This document shows, piece after piece, positions 15,866 through 22,311 of a stretch of 64,000 bases of DNA. Below the pieces are notes generated by a model. That model did not search any database. It saw only the letters and a list, made by a program, of their open reading frames with translations, and had not been told where the DNA came from. Position 1 is the first letter of the stretch. The number at the start of each line of letters is the position of its first letter. The position numbers and the translations under genes were made by a program. Where the stretch lies: NCBI RefSeq assembly GCF_004006635.1, contig NZ_CP034842.1, positions 1,798,001-1,862,000 of the forward strand. Direction: 5' to 3'. The DNA comes from Fusobacterium necrophorum subsp. necrophorum. GTDB taxonomy: Bacteria > Fusobacteriota > Fusobacteriia > Fusobacteriales > Fusobacteriaceae.

Positions 15866-15893
15866 AAGGGAGGAGTAAAAACCTCCCTTTTCT
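15866..15893 (+). terminator. Attenuating terminator between RNA antitoxin I and toxin
   Basis: AAGGGAGG (15866-15873) pairs with CCTCCCTT (15882-15889) and is followed by a T-rich run. Leaky read-through here would set the ratio of antitoxin RNA to toxin mRNA, as known for type III systems. Confidence 0.8.
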
Positions 15894-15914
15894 ATTAGTT
15901 TATTGGGAGGAAAA

Positions 15915-16469
15915 ATGAATATAAAAAAGAATGGATTTTATACTTTAAAAAAAGAGTTTTTTAAAAAAGTAAATGATAAAAATATCCCTCAAAAAATTAA
16001 AAGACCAGTATATTTTTGTATTGAAGATAAAAAAAATAAAGATATCCTCTGGGTTATTCCAATGACAAGTCAAGTAAGTAAAGCTAATAAATTTATACAG
16101 AAATACGGGGCTAATAAATGTTATAATTTTGAAATAAATATTACTATGCCAAATTCAGTATTTAGTATACAAGATATTTTCCCAATAATAAAAAAATATA
16201 TTGATAGTGAGTATATAGTATCAGGAAAACATTATATAATAAAAGATAAAAATTTAATTAAAACAGTAGAAAAGAAAGCAAAAAAATTTATTTCAATGGG
16301 AATGGTTGGGAAAAAGGCTATTCCTACTTCAATTAATATTATTAAAATAAAAAAAATTTTAGAAGAAGAATTAAAAAATGAAAAAGTTATAAAACAAAAT
16401 CCTTTAATAACTAAGATTCTTGCTAAAAGAGAAAATAAAGAAAATTCCATACTTACAAATAAAAAATAA
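15915..16469 (+). CDS. Type III toxin (CptN/TenpN-like endoribonuclease) I with T4SS-type tail
   Basis: The ATG at 15915 follows GGGAGG; an upstream TTG at 15903 is inside that site. The 184-residue protein matches the CptN/TenpN form of type III toxins: GFYTLKKEFF at the start, RPVYFCIEDKKNKDILWVIP, MTSQVSKANKFI, then FSIQDIFPIIKKYI and a Lys-rich helical end. These toxins are ToxN-fold RNases. The main body ends near residue 160, after which NPLITKILAKRENKEN is the tail shared with the Fic and zeta-like toxins upstream. The RNA repeats upstream support the family call independently. RNase activity and secretion are inferred. Confidence 0.82.
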   Translation: MNIKKNGFYTLKKEFFKKVNDKNIPQKIKRPVYFCIEDKKNKDILWVIPMTSQVSKANKFIQKYGANKCYNFEINITMPNSVFSIQDIFPIIKKYIDSEYIVSGKHYIIKDKNLIKTVEKKAKKFISMGMVGKKAIPTSINIIKIKKILEEELKNEKVIKQNPLITKILAKRENKENSILTNKK

Positions 16470-16698
16470 ATTTTCAATATAAAAAAACTTTATAAAAATT
16501 AATATTAAGAGAATGATAGATAATAGCAAAATAAGAAAAAATGGCACCTGTTGTACTAGATGTCATCTTTTATTGCCTTTTTATTCGTTCTCAATACCTT
16601 AGAAATCGTTTTTATAATGTTAGACAAAAAGTTGGAAAAACTTTTCTTAAACAAGCTAAAAAACTGTATTATAATCAATTCCATAAAAAATATTGATT

Positions 16699-16727
16699 TT
16701 TATAGGGAAATATGTTATTATTATAAT
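16699..16727 (+). promoter_or_regulatory. Promoter of the second type III RNA antitoxin
   Basis: TATAAT at 16722 with TTTATA 17 bases upstream at 16699. The -10 is consensus and the -35 is weak. Repeats begin 18 bases after the -10. The stretch 16470-16698 before it holds only a possible degenerate half palindrome near 16488 and no supported gene. Confidence 0.6.
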
Positions 16728-16745
16728 ATAAAAGGTCAAGAAGTT

Positions 16746-16874
16746 AGGAACTTGCAACCTACGGATCAAAAATGGCAACTTGTAACGAAGTTAGGAACTT
16801 GCAACCTACGGATCAAAAATGGCAACTTGTAACGAAGTTAGGAACTTGCAACCTACGGATCAAAAATGGCAACT
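16746..16874 (+). repeat. Tandem 47-bp repeats, 2.7 copies (antitoxin II)
   Basis: Exact 47-base period. Copies one and two are identical over their whole length as far as I can see, and the third diverges after GGCAACTTG. Confidence 0.92.
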
Positions 16875-16883
16875 TGATGACCT

Positions 16884-16918
16884 AAGAGAGATAATCAATG
16901 TGCTTATCTCTCTTTTCT
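16884..16918 (+). terminator. Attenuating terminator between RNA antitoxin II and toxin
   Basis: AAGAGAGATAA (16884-16894) and TTATCTCTCTT (16904-16914) form a perfect 11-bp stem followed by TTCTTTTT. The toxin ribosome site AAGGAG follows directly. Confidence 0.85.
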
Positions 16919-16936
16919 TTTTAAGGAGAGAAAAAA

Positions 16937-17506
16937 ATGAACTTACAAGAACACGGATTTTATATTATTAAAAATGATTTTTTTACTGTTACTAATCAAT
17001 CAAATATTCCTCTTCAAAAAAATGGTAGGCCTATTTATTTTTGTATAAAAGATGCTAAAAATTCCGACATTTTTTGGATCATTCCTTTGACCACTAAAAT
17101 TCAAAAAGTTGAAAAAGCATTTAAAAAAATGGGAGGAGAAAATAATTGTCCTTTTTATGTTCGATTTCCTAAAAATTTTCAAGAATACAATATTTCAGCA
17201 TTTAATATTGGAGATGCTTTTCCTATTACTGCGAAATATATTGAAAGAGAGTTTACTAAGCGAGGACAACCTTATGTTCTCAAAGATGTTAAATTGATTC
17301 AAAAGATAGAAAACAAAGTTTTACAAACAATAAAATTAAAAATGACTAATGATAAAATAAATTCTCGTGGGATTGATGTTAGAAAAATATATCAACAACT
17401 TCTTGATGAATTAAAAAATGAAAGAGCTATAAAACAAAATCCTTTAATAACTAAGATTCTTGCTAAAAGGGAAAATAAAGAAAAAATAACAAAATTAGAA
17501 AAATAA
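16937..17506 (+). CDS. Type III toxin (CptN/TenpN-like endoribonuclease) II with T4SS-type tail
   Basis: The 189-residue protein is a diverged paralogue of the toxin at 15915: EHGFYIIKNDFF, GRPIYFCIKDAKNSDIFWII, PLTTKIQKVEKAFKK, FNIGDAFPITAKYI and a helical C-terminal body. The middle is quite different, as expected for toxins with separate cognate RNAs, but the last part NPLITKILAKRENKEK is identical to the first toxin over 14 residues. Strong conservation of the tail against a diverged catalytic domain suggests the tail is under its own selection. It is the last island gene before the IS debris. Confidence 0.82.
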   Translation: MNLQEHGFYIIKNDFFTVTNQSNIPLQKNGRPIYFCIKDAKNSDIFWIIPLTTKIQKVEKAFKKMGGENNCPFYVRFPKNFQEYNISAFNIGDAFPITAKYIEREFTKRGQPYVLKDVKLIQKIENKVLQTIKLKMTNDKINSRGIDVRKIYQQLLDELKNERAIKQNPLITKILAKRENKEKITKLEK

Positions 17507-17530
17507 AACTTTATGTACATATAAAAGTTT
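17506..17530. repeat. Half cassette-boundary palindrome at the island edge
   Basis: AAACTTTATGTACAT matches the left half of the element directly after the toxin stop; the right half is lost and replaced by ATAAAAGTTT. It probably marks a deletion end point at the island margin. Confidence 0.65.
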
Positions 17531-17550
17531 TATCTGAATTTTTCTCTATA

Positions 17551-17640
17551 CTGGCTCTTTGTCAAATAGTGTTGGCGAAAAAAATAAAATAATAAAATCG
17601 CTATGTAAGGAGTCTGTTGCAAATTAGATAATTAAGTCCC
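17551..17640. other. IS-end-like sequences
   Basis: GGCTCTTTGTCAAATAGT near 17550 and GAGTCTGTTGCAAATT near 17611 resemble terminal repeats of insertion sequences (ISL3-like and IS6-like respectively), but no transposase lies between them. They look like leftovers of nested or deleted elements. The families are suggested from memory of end sequences only. Confidence 0.3.
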
Positions 17641-17646
17641 AAAAGA

Positions 17647-17688
17647 AAAAAGACACTAAAAAATATTTTTTTATTTTAGTGTCTTTTT
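17647..17688. terminator. Perfect 15-bp terminator hairpin
   Basis: AAAAAGACACTAAAA (17647-17661) and its complement (17674-17688) flank a T-rich loop. A-run and T-run on the two sides make it work in either direction. It closes the toxin region. Confidence 0.75.
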
Positions 17689-17790
17689 AATTTGATAAGT
17701 TGTTAAATATAGTGCGACAAAAAAATACTCATATTAGAAATTTCGTGTAAAATGTAAATAATCACAAATACATGAACAGGAGATTTCAAT

Positions 17791-18372
17791 ATGAGTTATA
17801 CACATCTTACCATAAAGCAAAGAAATATGATAGAAATTTTACGAAAGGAAAACTATTCCACTCGTAAGATTGCCACATTACTAGGAGTTCATCATGCTAC
17901 TATGAAAAGGGAAAAACTCAAAGTCAAAAGAAACTCGTCGTAAATTTATCGTTGGTCGTTCTATTCAAGAGAGACCCAAGGAAATACTACAACGAAATAC
18001 TTTTGGGTATTGGGAACTAGATATCATTGTTTCTTCACCTGGAAAAAATAAAGCTTGCTTTGCTACATTTGTAGAAAGAAAAATACGATTTTACATTGCA
18101 TTTCCTATGAGAGATCGCAGCAAACAATCTATGTTGGAAGCAATTCAACAAGTGATTTCTTCTTTTCCGAAAGAGCATTTTAAAGTATTCCCTCGGATAG
18201 AGGAAAAGAATTTTCTTGTTTTCAAGAAGTAGAAAAACTTGGGATTCTTTTCTATCTTTGCAGATCCGTATTGCGCATGGCAAAGAGGAAGTAACGAGAA
18301 TAGCAATGCTCTTTTAAGAGAATTTTTCTCAAAGAAAACAGACTTAGGGAAGGTAAGTACAGACAAACTATT
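17791..18372 (+). pseudogene. Decayed IS30-family transposase
   Basis: Frame one gives MSYTHLTIKQRNMIEILRKE and the HTH segment YSTRKIATLLGVHHATMKRE, then stops after an internal deletion. The next frame gives FGYWELDIIVSSPGKNKACF with the first catalytic Asp; a shift then gives DRGKEFSCF with the second Asp, and a further shift gives ADPYCAWQRGSNENSNALLR with the catalytic Glu. At least one large deletion and two frameshifts are present, and the extreme C-terminus is missing. It cannot make an active transposase. Its presence at the island edge fits past insertion and rearrangement. Confidence 0.88.
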
Positions 18373-18469
18373 TTGTGACGATGAGGAAGAAAAAGAATTG
18401 ATTAGTTTTTTAAATATTTTAACAAAAGAAAACCTGAAAATTTCTAAAAAGGAAATTATAAAACTATGA
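18373..18469 (+). pseudogene. Antitoxin C-terminal remnant fused to IS30 debris
   Basis: The frame that carries the end of the IS30 remnant continues without a stop into DDEEEKELISFLNILTKENL and SKKEIIKL, which does not belong to IS30. Its stop overlaps the ATG of the next, RelE/ParE-like gene by four bases, so it is most simply the C-terminus of the lost antitoxin. The fusion ORF runs from about 18239 to 18469. Confidence 0.55.
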
Positions 18470-18748
18470 TAAAAATAACTGAAAACATAATTCTTGAAAC
18501 AACAAAAATAGCAGATAAATTTTTTCAAAAACATAAAAATGTCTATGATAAGTTCATTGAAAATATTAAAAGCTGTTATTCCCTAAAAAATAAAAACATA
18601 GACATAAAAGCTATAAAAATTTATAAAAATACTTACAGAATGAGAATAAATGACTATAGAGTCATCTATGTATTGAAAAATGAAGAAATTAATAATTATT
18701 AATGTTCTAGCAATAGATTCTAGGAAGCAAATATACAATAAATTTTAA
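18466..18748 (+). pseudogene. RelE/ParE-superfamily toxin, frameshifted near its end
   Basis: The first 78 codons encode helices (IILETTKIADKFFQK) and then the strand pattern IYKNTYRMRINDYRVIYVLK that marks the RelE/ParE fold. The frame stops at 18702, but the next frame continues NVLAIDSRKQIYNKF, the expected last strand and helix. One indel in the AATTAATAATTATTAA stretch explains it. RelE toxins cut mRNA on ribosomes and ParE toxins hit gyrase; which type this is cannot be told. With its antitoxin also truncated, inactivation may have been needed for survival. Confidence 0.72.
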
Positions 18749-18858
18749 TTTTTGAAAAAAATTCTTCCAAGAGTATTATTTAATTTATAATTCTGAACAT
18801 ATGAAAAATCTAATTAGGAGGAAAATTTATTTTAAATAACATAGTCGTTGTAAAATAA

Positions 18859-18902
18859 TTAATATCAGGACTAGAAATCATATAATCTAGCCCTGATATT
18901 AA
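18859..18902. terminator. 17-bp hairpin, probable terminator
   Basis: TTAATATCAGGACTAGA and TCTAGCCCTGATATTAA pair with one G-T mismatch around a 10-base loop. It separates the toxin remnant from the iron-type ABC operon on the other strand. Confidence 0.55.
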
Positions 18903-18949
18903 TTTAGAAGTATTAGTAAAAAAATATTTCTCTTTGATTCTTCAATAGT

Positions 18950-19076
18950 AAAAGAGAGACTGTGAAAAAGATCGTATTATTAAAATAATGTCTTTATGAA
19001 AAATAGAGAGTGTGAAAAATTTCGAGAATGTGAAAAAATTTCTGTAAAAATTCGAGAGTGTAGAAAAAAGTCTGTA
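18950..19076. repeat. Short degenerate repeats, GAGAGTGTGAAAAA type
   Basis: GAGACTGTGAAAAA, GAGAGTGTGAAAAA, GAGAATGTGAAAAA and GAGAGTGTAGAAAAA recur four times in about 100 bases, with TTTCGAG or ATTCGAG beside two of them. A reverse-strand relative (CACACTCTCGAAATTTC) occurs near 61242. No gene is seen in 18750-19176. Confidence 0.5.
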
Positions 19077-19176
19077 AATTGTTAAAAAATATAGTCTTCT
19101 ATGATAGAATATTACATATCACAGGAAGCTTTATATTCAGATTTAAAATTTACAAAGTTTTTGTACATTCTCAATT

Positions 19177-19962
19177 TTACTCTTCTTCTAAATTATCTGT
19201 TATCAGAACAGATTTAATTTGTTTCTTCTCATCCTCTATCTCAACAATTTTTGTTTTTATCCCAAAATATTTTTTTAAATTTTCCTCATTAATAATTTTA
19301 CTGCTTTTACCAATAATATAGTCATCTTTACCTATTAGCATAGATTTATCTGAAATCCTTAAAGCATATTCAGGGTAATGAGTGTTAAAAATACAAGTAA
19401 TATTTTTCTTTTTTGCCAATTGAACAATTGTCCTTAAAATTTTTGTCTGATTTCTAAAATCTAGATGTGATTCAGGTTCGTCTAATATTAAAATTTTTGG
19501 TTTTCCTACCAAAGCACGAGCTAAAAAAACCAGTTGTAATTGTCCTCCACTTAGTTCTGAACATTTTCTATCTTTTAAATATAGTATTCCCATCTCATCT
19601 AAAACTTTTTCTACTATGTCATAATCTGATTTTGAAGGAGTAGAGAAAATATTTAAGTATTTAGCTCTTCCCATAATAGCAAGCTCTCTTACAGTATATG
19701 AAAAAGAAAATGAATGTGCTTGAGGAACATAAGCTATATCCTTTAAAGCTTTTATAGAATCAACTTTTTTATCATTAATAAAAACCTCACCGAAATCCCA
19801 CTTTAGAACTCCATTAATACATTTAAGTAATGTAGTTTTTCCAATTCCATTTTGCCCCAATATTGTGAATATTTCTCCACTATTAATTTTTAAATTTATA
19901 TCTTTTAAAATAGGATTTCCATCAGTATATGAAAAATTTCCATTCTTTATCTCTAATTTCAT
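19177..19962 (-). CDS. ABC ATPase of a Fec/Fep-type metal-chelate importer (system 1)
   Basis: The start at 19962 is chosen because GGAG lies eight bases before it; a TTG upstream is less likely. The roughly 261-residue protein has Walker A GQNGIGKTTLLK, signature LSGGQLQLVFLARAL and Walker B KILILDEPESHLD. It matches the FecE/FhuC/BtuD group that powers uptake of siderophores, heme or cobalamin. It is the last gene of the binding protein-permease-ATPase operon on this strand. The substrate cannot be told from sequence. Confidence 0.88.
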   Translation of the reverse strand: MKLEIKNGNFSYTDGNPILKDINLKINSGEIFTILGQNGIGKTTLLKCINGVLKWDFGEVFINDKKVDSIKALKDIAYVPQAHSFSFSYTVRELAIMGRAKYLNIFSTPSKSDYDIVEKVLDEMGILYLKDRKCSELSGGQLQLVFLARALVGKPKILILDEPESHLDFRNQTKILRTIVQLAKKKNITCIFNTHYPEYALRISDKSMLIGKDDYIIGKSSKIINEENLKKYFGIKTKIVEIEDEKKQIKSVLITDNLEEE

Positions 19963-19964
19963 TT

Positions 19965-20960
19965 TTACCAACTCCTATACTTTTTAAAGATTATAATAAA
20001 AAATGGAGCTCCTACTAAAGAAGTTAATATTCCAATAGGAATTTCACTAGAAGTTGCTGTTCTTGCTATTCCATCTATTATAAGCATAAAAATTGCTCCC
20101 ATGATACAAGAGCTTGGAATCAATTTTATATTATCAGCTCCTATATACATACGACATATATGAGGAATTAATAAGCCTACCCATCCAATTATTCCTGTTA
20201 ATGTTACACAAGTTGCGCTTATCATTGTTACTGCAATTATAATAAAACCTCTAATATAGACTGGATTCATCCCTAGTGCTCTAACTTCTTCATCACCAAG
20301 AGATAAAATATTTATTCTCCATCTTAAAAAATACAATATAATAATACCTAATATTATTGGAAATATGGCAATTTTAATATTATTATAAGAAGAACTAGAA
20401 AAACTTCCCATAAGCCAATATGTTATAGCAGGTAATTTGTCATAAGGATCAGCTGTATATTTCACAAGTGAAATTAAGGCAGAAAAAAGAGCTGTTATAA
20501 CCATACCAGAAAGTATTAAAGAAAGTACAGAGCTTTCTCCTCTTACCTTTGATAAGCTATAAGTTATGACTACACTTAATATTCCAAATAATAAAGCTAA
20601 AATAATGACATAAGAATTCATCCCAAATAAAAGTATGCCCAAAACAGCTCCAAATGCAGAACCTGAACTCACACTTATTATATCTGGACTAACCAAAGGA
20701 TTTTGAAATATTCCTTGAAAGGCTACTCCTGAAACAGAAAGTCCTGCACCTACTAATATATTCATTATCATTCTAGGCATTCTTAATTCAAAAATTATAG
20801 AACTTTCAATTGGATTATTTTCAACTCCTTTTATACTATCTGATAAAACCTCAAAAAACATTTTAGGTGATATAAAAAATCTTCCCAAAAATATTGAGAC
20901 TAATATACATAAAATTAATATTATTATAAGAAATATCATTTTCTTTCTATATATATTCAT
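19965..20960 (-). CDS. FecCD-type permease of metal-chelate importer 1
   Basis: The 331-residue protein has about ten membrane segments and the FecCD signatures RMPRMIMNILVGAGLSVSG, QGIFQNPLVSPDIISVSSG and GFVGLLIPHICR-like GWVGLLIPHICRMYIG. These permeases form a homodimer in the inner membrane and receive the chelate from the binding protein. It follows the binding-protein gene by 16 bases and precedes the ATPase by two. Length and topology are normal. Confidence 0.9.
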   Translation of the reverse strand: MNIYRKKMIFLIIILILCILVSIFLGRFFISPKMFFEVLSDSIKGVENNPIESSIIFELRMPRMIMNILVGAGLSVSGVAFQGIFQNPLVSPDIISVSSGSAFGAVLGILLFGMNSYVIILALLFGILSVVITYSLSKVRGESSVLSLILSGMVITALFSALISLVKYTADPYDKLPAITYWLMGSFSSSSYNNIKIAIFPIILGIIILYFLRWRINILSLGDEEVRALGMNPVYIRGFIIIAVTMISATCVTLTGIIGWVGLLIPHICRMYIGADNIKLIPSSCIMGAIFMLIIDGIARTATSSEIPIGILTSLVGAPFFIIIFKKYRSW

Positions 20961-20976
20961 AATTATTTTACCTTAC

Positions 20977-22029
20977 TTAAAGATTTAAACCTTTATTAAC
21001 TTTTGAATTTAAAATAAAATTTAATTCTTCATCAGAAAGTTTATAATTAAAAAATTCTAAATAAAAATCTTTTATATCCTTTCTTATATCATAGTCATTA
21101 AAGACTTCTACGGCTACTACTTTTGCTATCCATTTTATCATAAGTGGAGTTTCTGCTGAAGGAGCATCCCATCTATAAATACCTATTGGAGCTTTAAATA
21201 CCTTTTTATTTTTAACAGCATCAATTTTTGACCAATCCTGTCCTTCAAATTTATTATTATAAATATCTTCTGGTAAAATCTTATCAAAATTACTTAAAAT
21301 AATAATATCAGGATTCCATTTTATAATTTGTTCCATAGTTACTTTTGACCAAGCCCCAGTAGTAATATCTTTGGCAACATTTTCTCCACCTGCCATATTA
21401 ATCATAATATTATTAACTGCCTTTCCACTTGCTACTGTTAATTGAGAATCTCTAAGATAAAGAATTTTTTTTCTTTTTGTATTTTCTAATTTTTTAGTTT
21501 TTGAAGCTAAATACTTATTAGTATCCTTATGATAATTAATTAATCTTTCAGCTTTTTCCTTTTTATTTAAAATATCTCCAAGTAACTTTATACCTTGTTG
21601 AACATCCTCTAATGTTCCATATTTTATTGCTACTACTGGTATTTTTAATTTATTAAGTTTTTCTATTGCATCATCTTGATAATCCCACACTACAACAATA
21701 TCTGGTTTTAAAAGGGCTAATTCTTCATAATTTACATTAAAATTATTATCCACAAATTCAGAATTTACATTTTTCATATTTGGAGCTAATTCCTTTAACA
21801 TACTTATTTCATAAGCTTTTTTAGCTGAAGGATGCATTCCGACAATCTTGGAAGAATCCCCATCTACAACATAAGTTAAAGAAGCCCAAGGAATAGGAAC
21901 AATAGCAATCCTATTGAGATCATCTTTAATTGTAACTTTTTTCCCTGTTAAATCTGTAACTGTTTTTGCATTAAGATTTCCAAATAAAAATAAAAGTAAA
22001 ATAAACACCAAACTAAAAATCTTTTTCAT
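20977..22029 (-). CDS. Periplasmic binding protein of metal-chelate importer 1
   Basis: The 350-residue protein has a signal peptide (IFSLVFILLLFLFGNLNA) and the FepB/BtuF-like fold: VTDLTGKKVTIKDDLNRIAI at the start, KPDIVVVWDY, and WNPDIIILSN in the second lobe. No lipobox is seen, so it is probably free in the periplasm. It opens the operon with its permease and ATPase. Binding of iron siderophore, heme or cobalamin is possible; the sequence does not decide. Confidence 0.87.
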   Translation of the reverse strand: MKKIFSLVFILLLFLFGNLNAKTVTDLTGKKVTIKDDLNRIAIVPIPWASLTYVVDGDSSKIVGMHPSAKKAYEISMLKELAPNMKNVNSEFVDNNFNVNYEELALLKPDIVVVWDYQDDAIEKLNKLKIPVVAIKYGTLEDVQQGIKLLGDILNKKEKAERLINYHKDTNKYLASKTKKLENTKRKKILYLRDSQLTVASGKAVNNIMINMAGGENVAKDITTGAWSKVTMEQIIKWNPDIIILSNFDKILPEDIYNNKFEGQDWSKIDAVKNKKVFKAPIGIYRWDAPSAETPLMIKWIAKVVAVEVFNDYDIRKDIKDFYLEFFNYKLSDEELNFILNSKVNKGLNL

Positions 22030-22109
22030 AAAATCACACTCCTATAATTGATTAAATATATTTTTTAAAATATTCATAAGTTTTTTTCCACAATACTCAT
22101 ATTCTAATT

Positions 22110-22292
22110 TTAAATGGAGTTTAGTGCTGTATCATAATGAAGCAAGAGGATAAAAATAGTTCCATAATGCACTAAATTTTTATATACAGGGTCAGATACT
22201 AAAATATCAGGTTTATACTCTTGCATTATTTCTTGTGAACCTCTCCCATTTAAAATTATTTCATAATTTTTGAAGTGGGAGAGGTTCACCAT
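22110..22292 (-). pseudogene. Short ORF, probable gene remnant carrying a long hairpin
   Basis: A 60-residue frame with a GAGGAG ribosome site before its ATG. Its 5' third is the long inverted repeat described separately. The middle, EIMQEYKPDILVSDPVYKNL, looks like a real protein fragment of the type found in nitrogenase-component-1-like or chelate-handling proteins, but I cannot prove a family. It lies between the two chelate ABC operons. I regard it as a remnant. Confidence 0.35.
22235..22289. repeat. Long inverted repeat (possible IS/MITE hairpin)
   Basis: GTGAACCTCTCCCA (22235-22248) and its exact complement (22276-22289) enclose 27 bases that themselves pair (AAAATTAT with ATAATTTT). 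The result is a hairpin of more than 50 bases. It has no T-run and sits at the 5' end of a small ORF. It resembles the subterminal palindromes of IS200/IS605-type elements or a mobile mini-element. Confidence 0.6.
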
Positions 22293-22311
22293 ATCATCTC
22301 CTCAATTTTGT

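Larger units (their letters stand above)
15715..15893 (+). ncRNA. Type III RNA antitoxin I (three 47-nt repeats)
   Basis: Between a strong promoter and a terminator lie three head-to-tail units with a 47-base period, starting at 15727, 15774 and 15821; the third is cut short after 35 bases. The core is AGGAACTTGTAG, ACCTAC, ATCAAAAATGACAAG. Within a unit GTAG can pair with CTAC, and CTTGT with ACAAG, in a way that allows a pseudoknot; AAGTT and AACTT pair across the unit junction. In type III toxin-antitoxin systems such repeat RNAs are cut by the toxin and each unit folds on and inhibits one toxin molecule. The toxin gene follows the terminator, as in ToxIN and CptIN. Confidence 0.85.
16735..16918 (+). 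ncRNA. Type III RNA antitoxin II (three 47-nt repeats)
   Basis: Three units with a 47-base period start at 16746, 16793 and 16840. The core AGGAACTTGCA, ACCTACGGATCAAAAATGGCAA is clearly related to antitoxin I, with the same period and the same invariant ACCTAC and ATCAAAAATG blocks, but differs where the two RNAs should discriminate their toxins. AAGTT-AGG-AACTT forms a short hairpin at each unit junction, a likely cleavage region. A terminator follows and then the second toxin gene. The arrangement is that of a second, diverged type III system. Confidence 0.85.

Noticed and set aside
16560-16832. Plus-strand 90-codon ORF across the second repeat cluster
   Set aside because: It reads through the RNA repeats (giving a repeated NLxTDQKWQL peptide), has no ribosome site and no independent support.
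15727-16874. The two triple-repeat clusters as CRISPR arrays
   Set aside because: Units are contiguous with no unique spacers, are only about three copies each, and each is framed by a promoter, a terminator and a type III toxin gene.
3399-17530. Palindromes as integron attC sites
   Set aside because: No integrase gene and no conserved attC core; cassettes are transcribed as ordinary genes and the repeats are short and nearly symmetrical.
22110-22292. Nitrogenase-like component gene
   Set aside because: Only a vague likeness over about 20 residues, with a hairpin forming a third of the frame; kept as an unnamed remnant.
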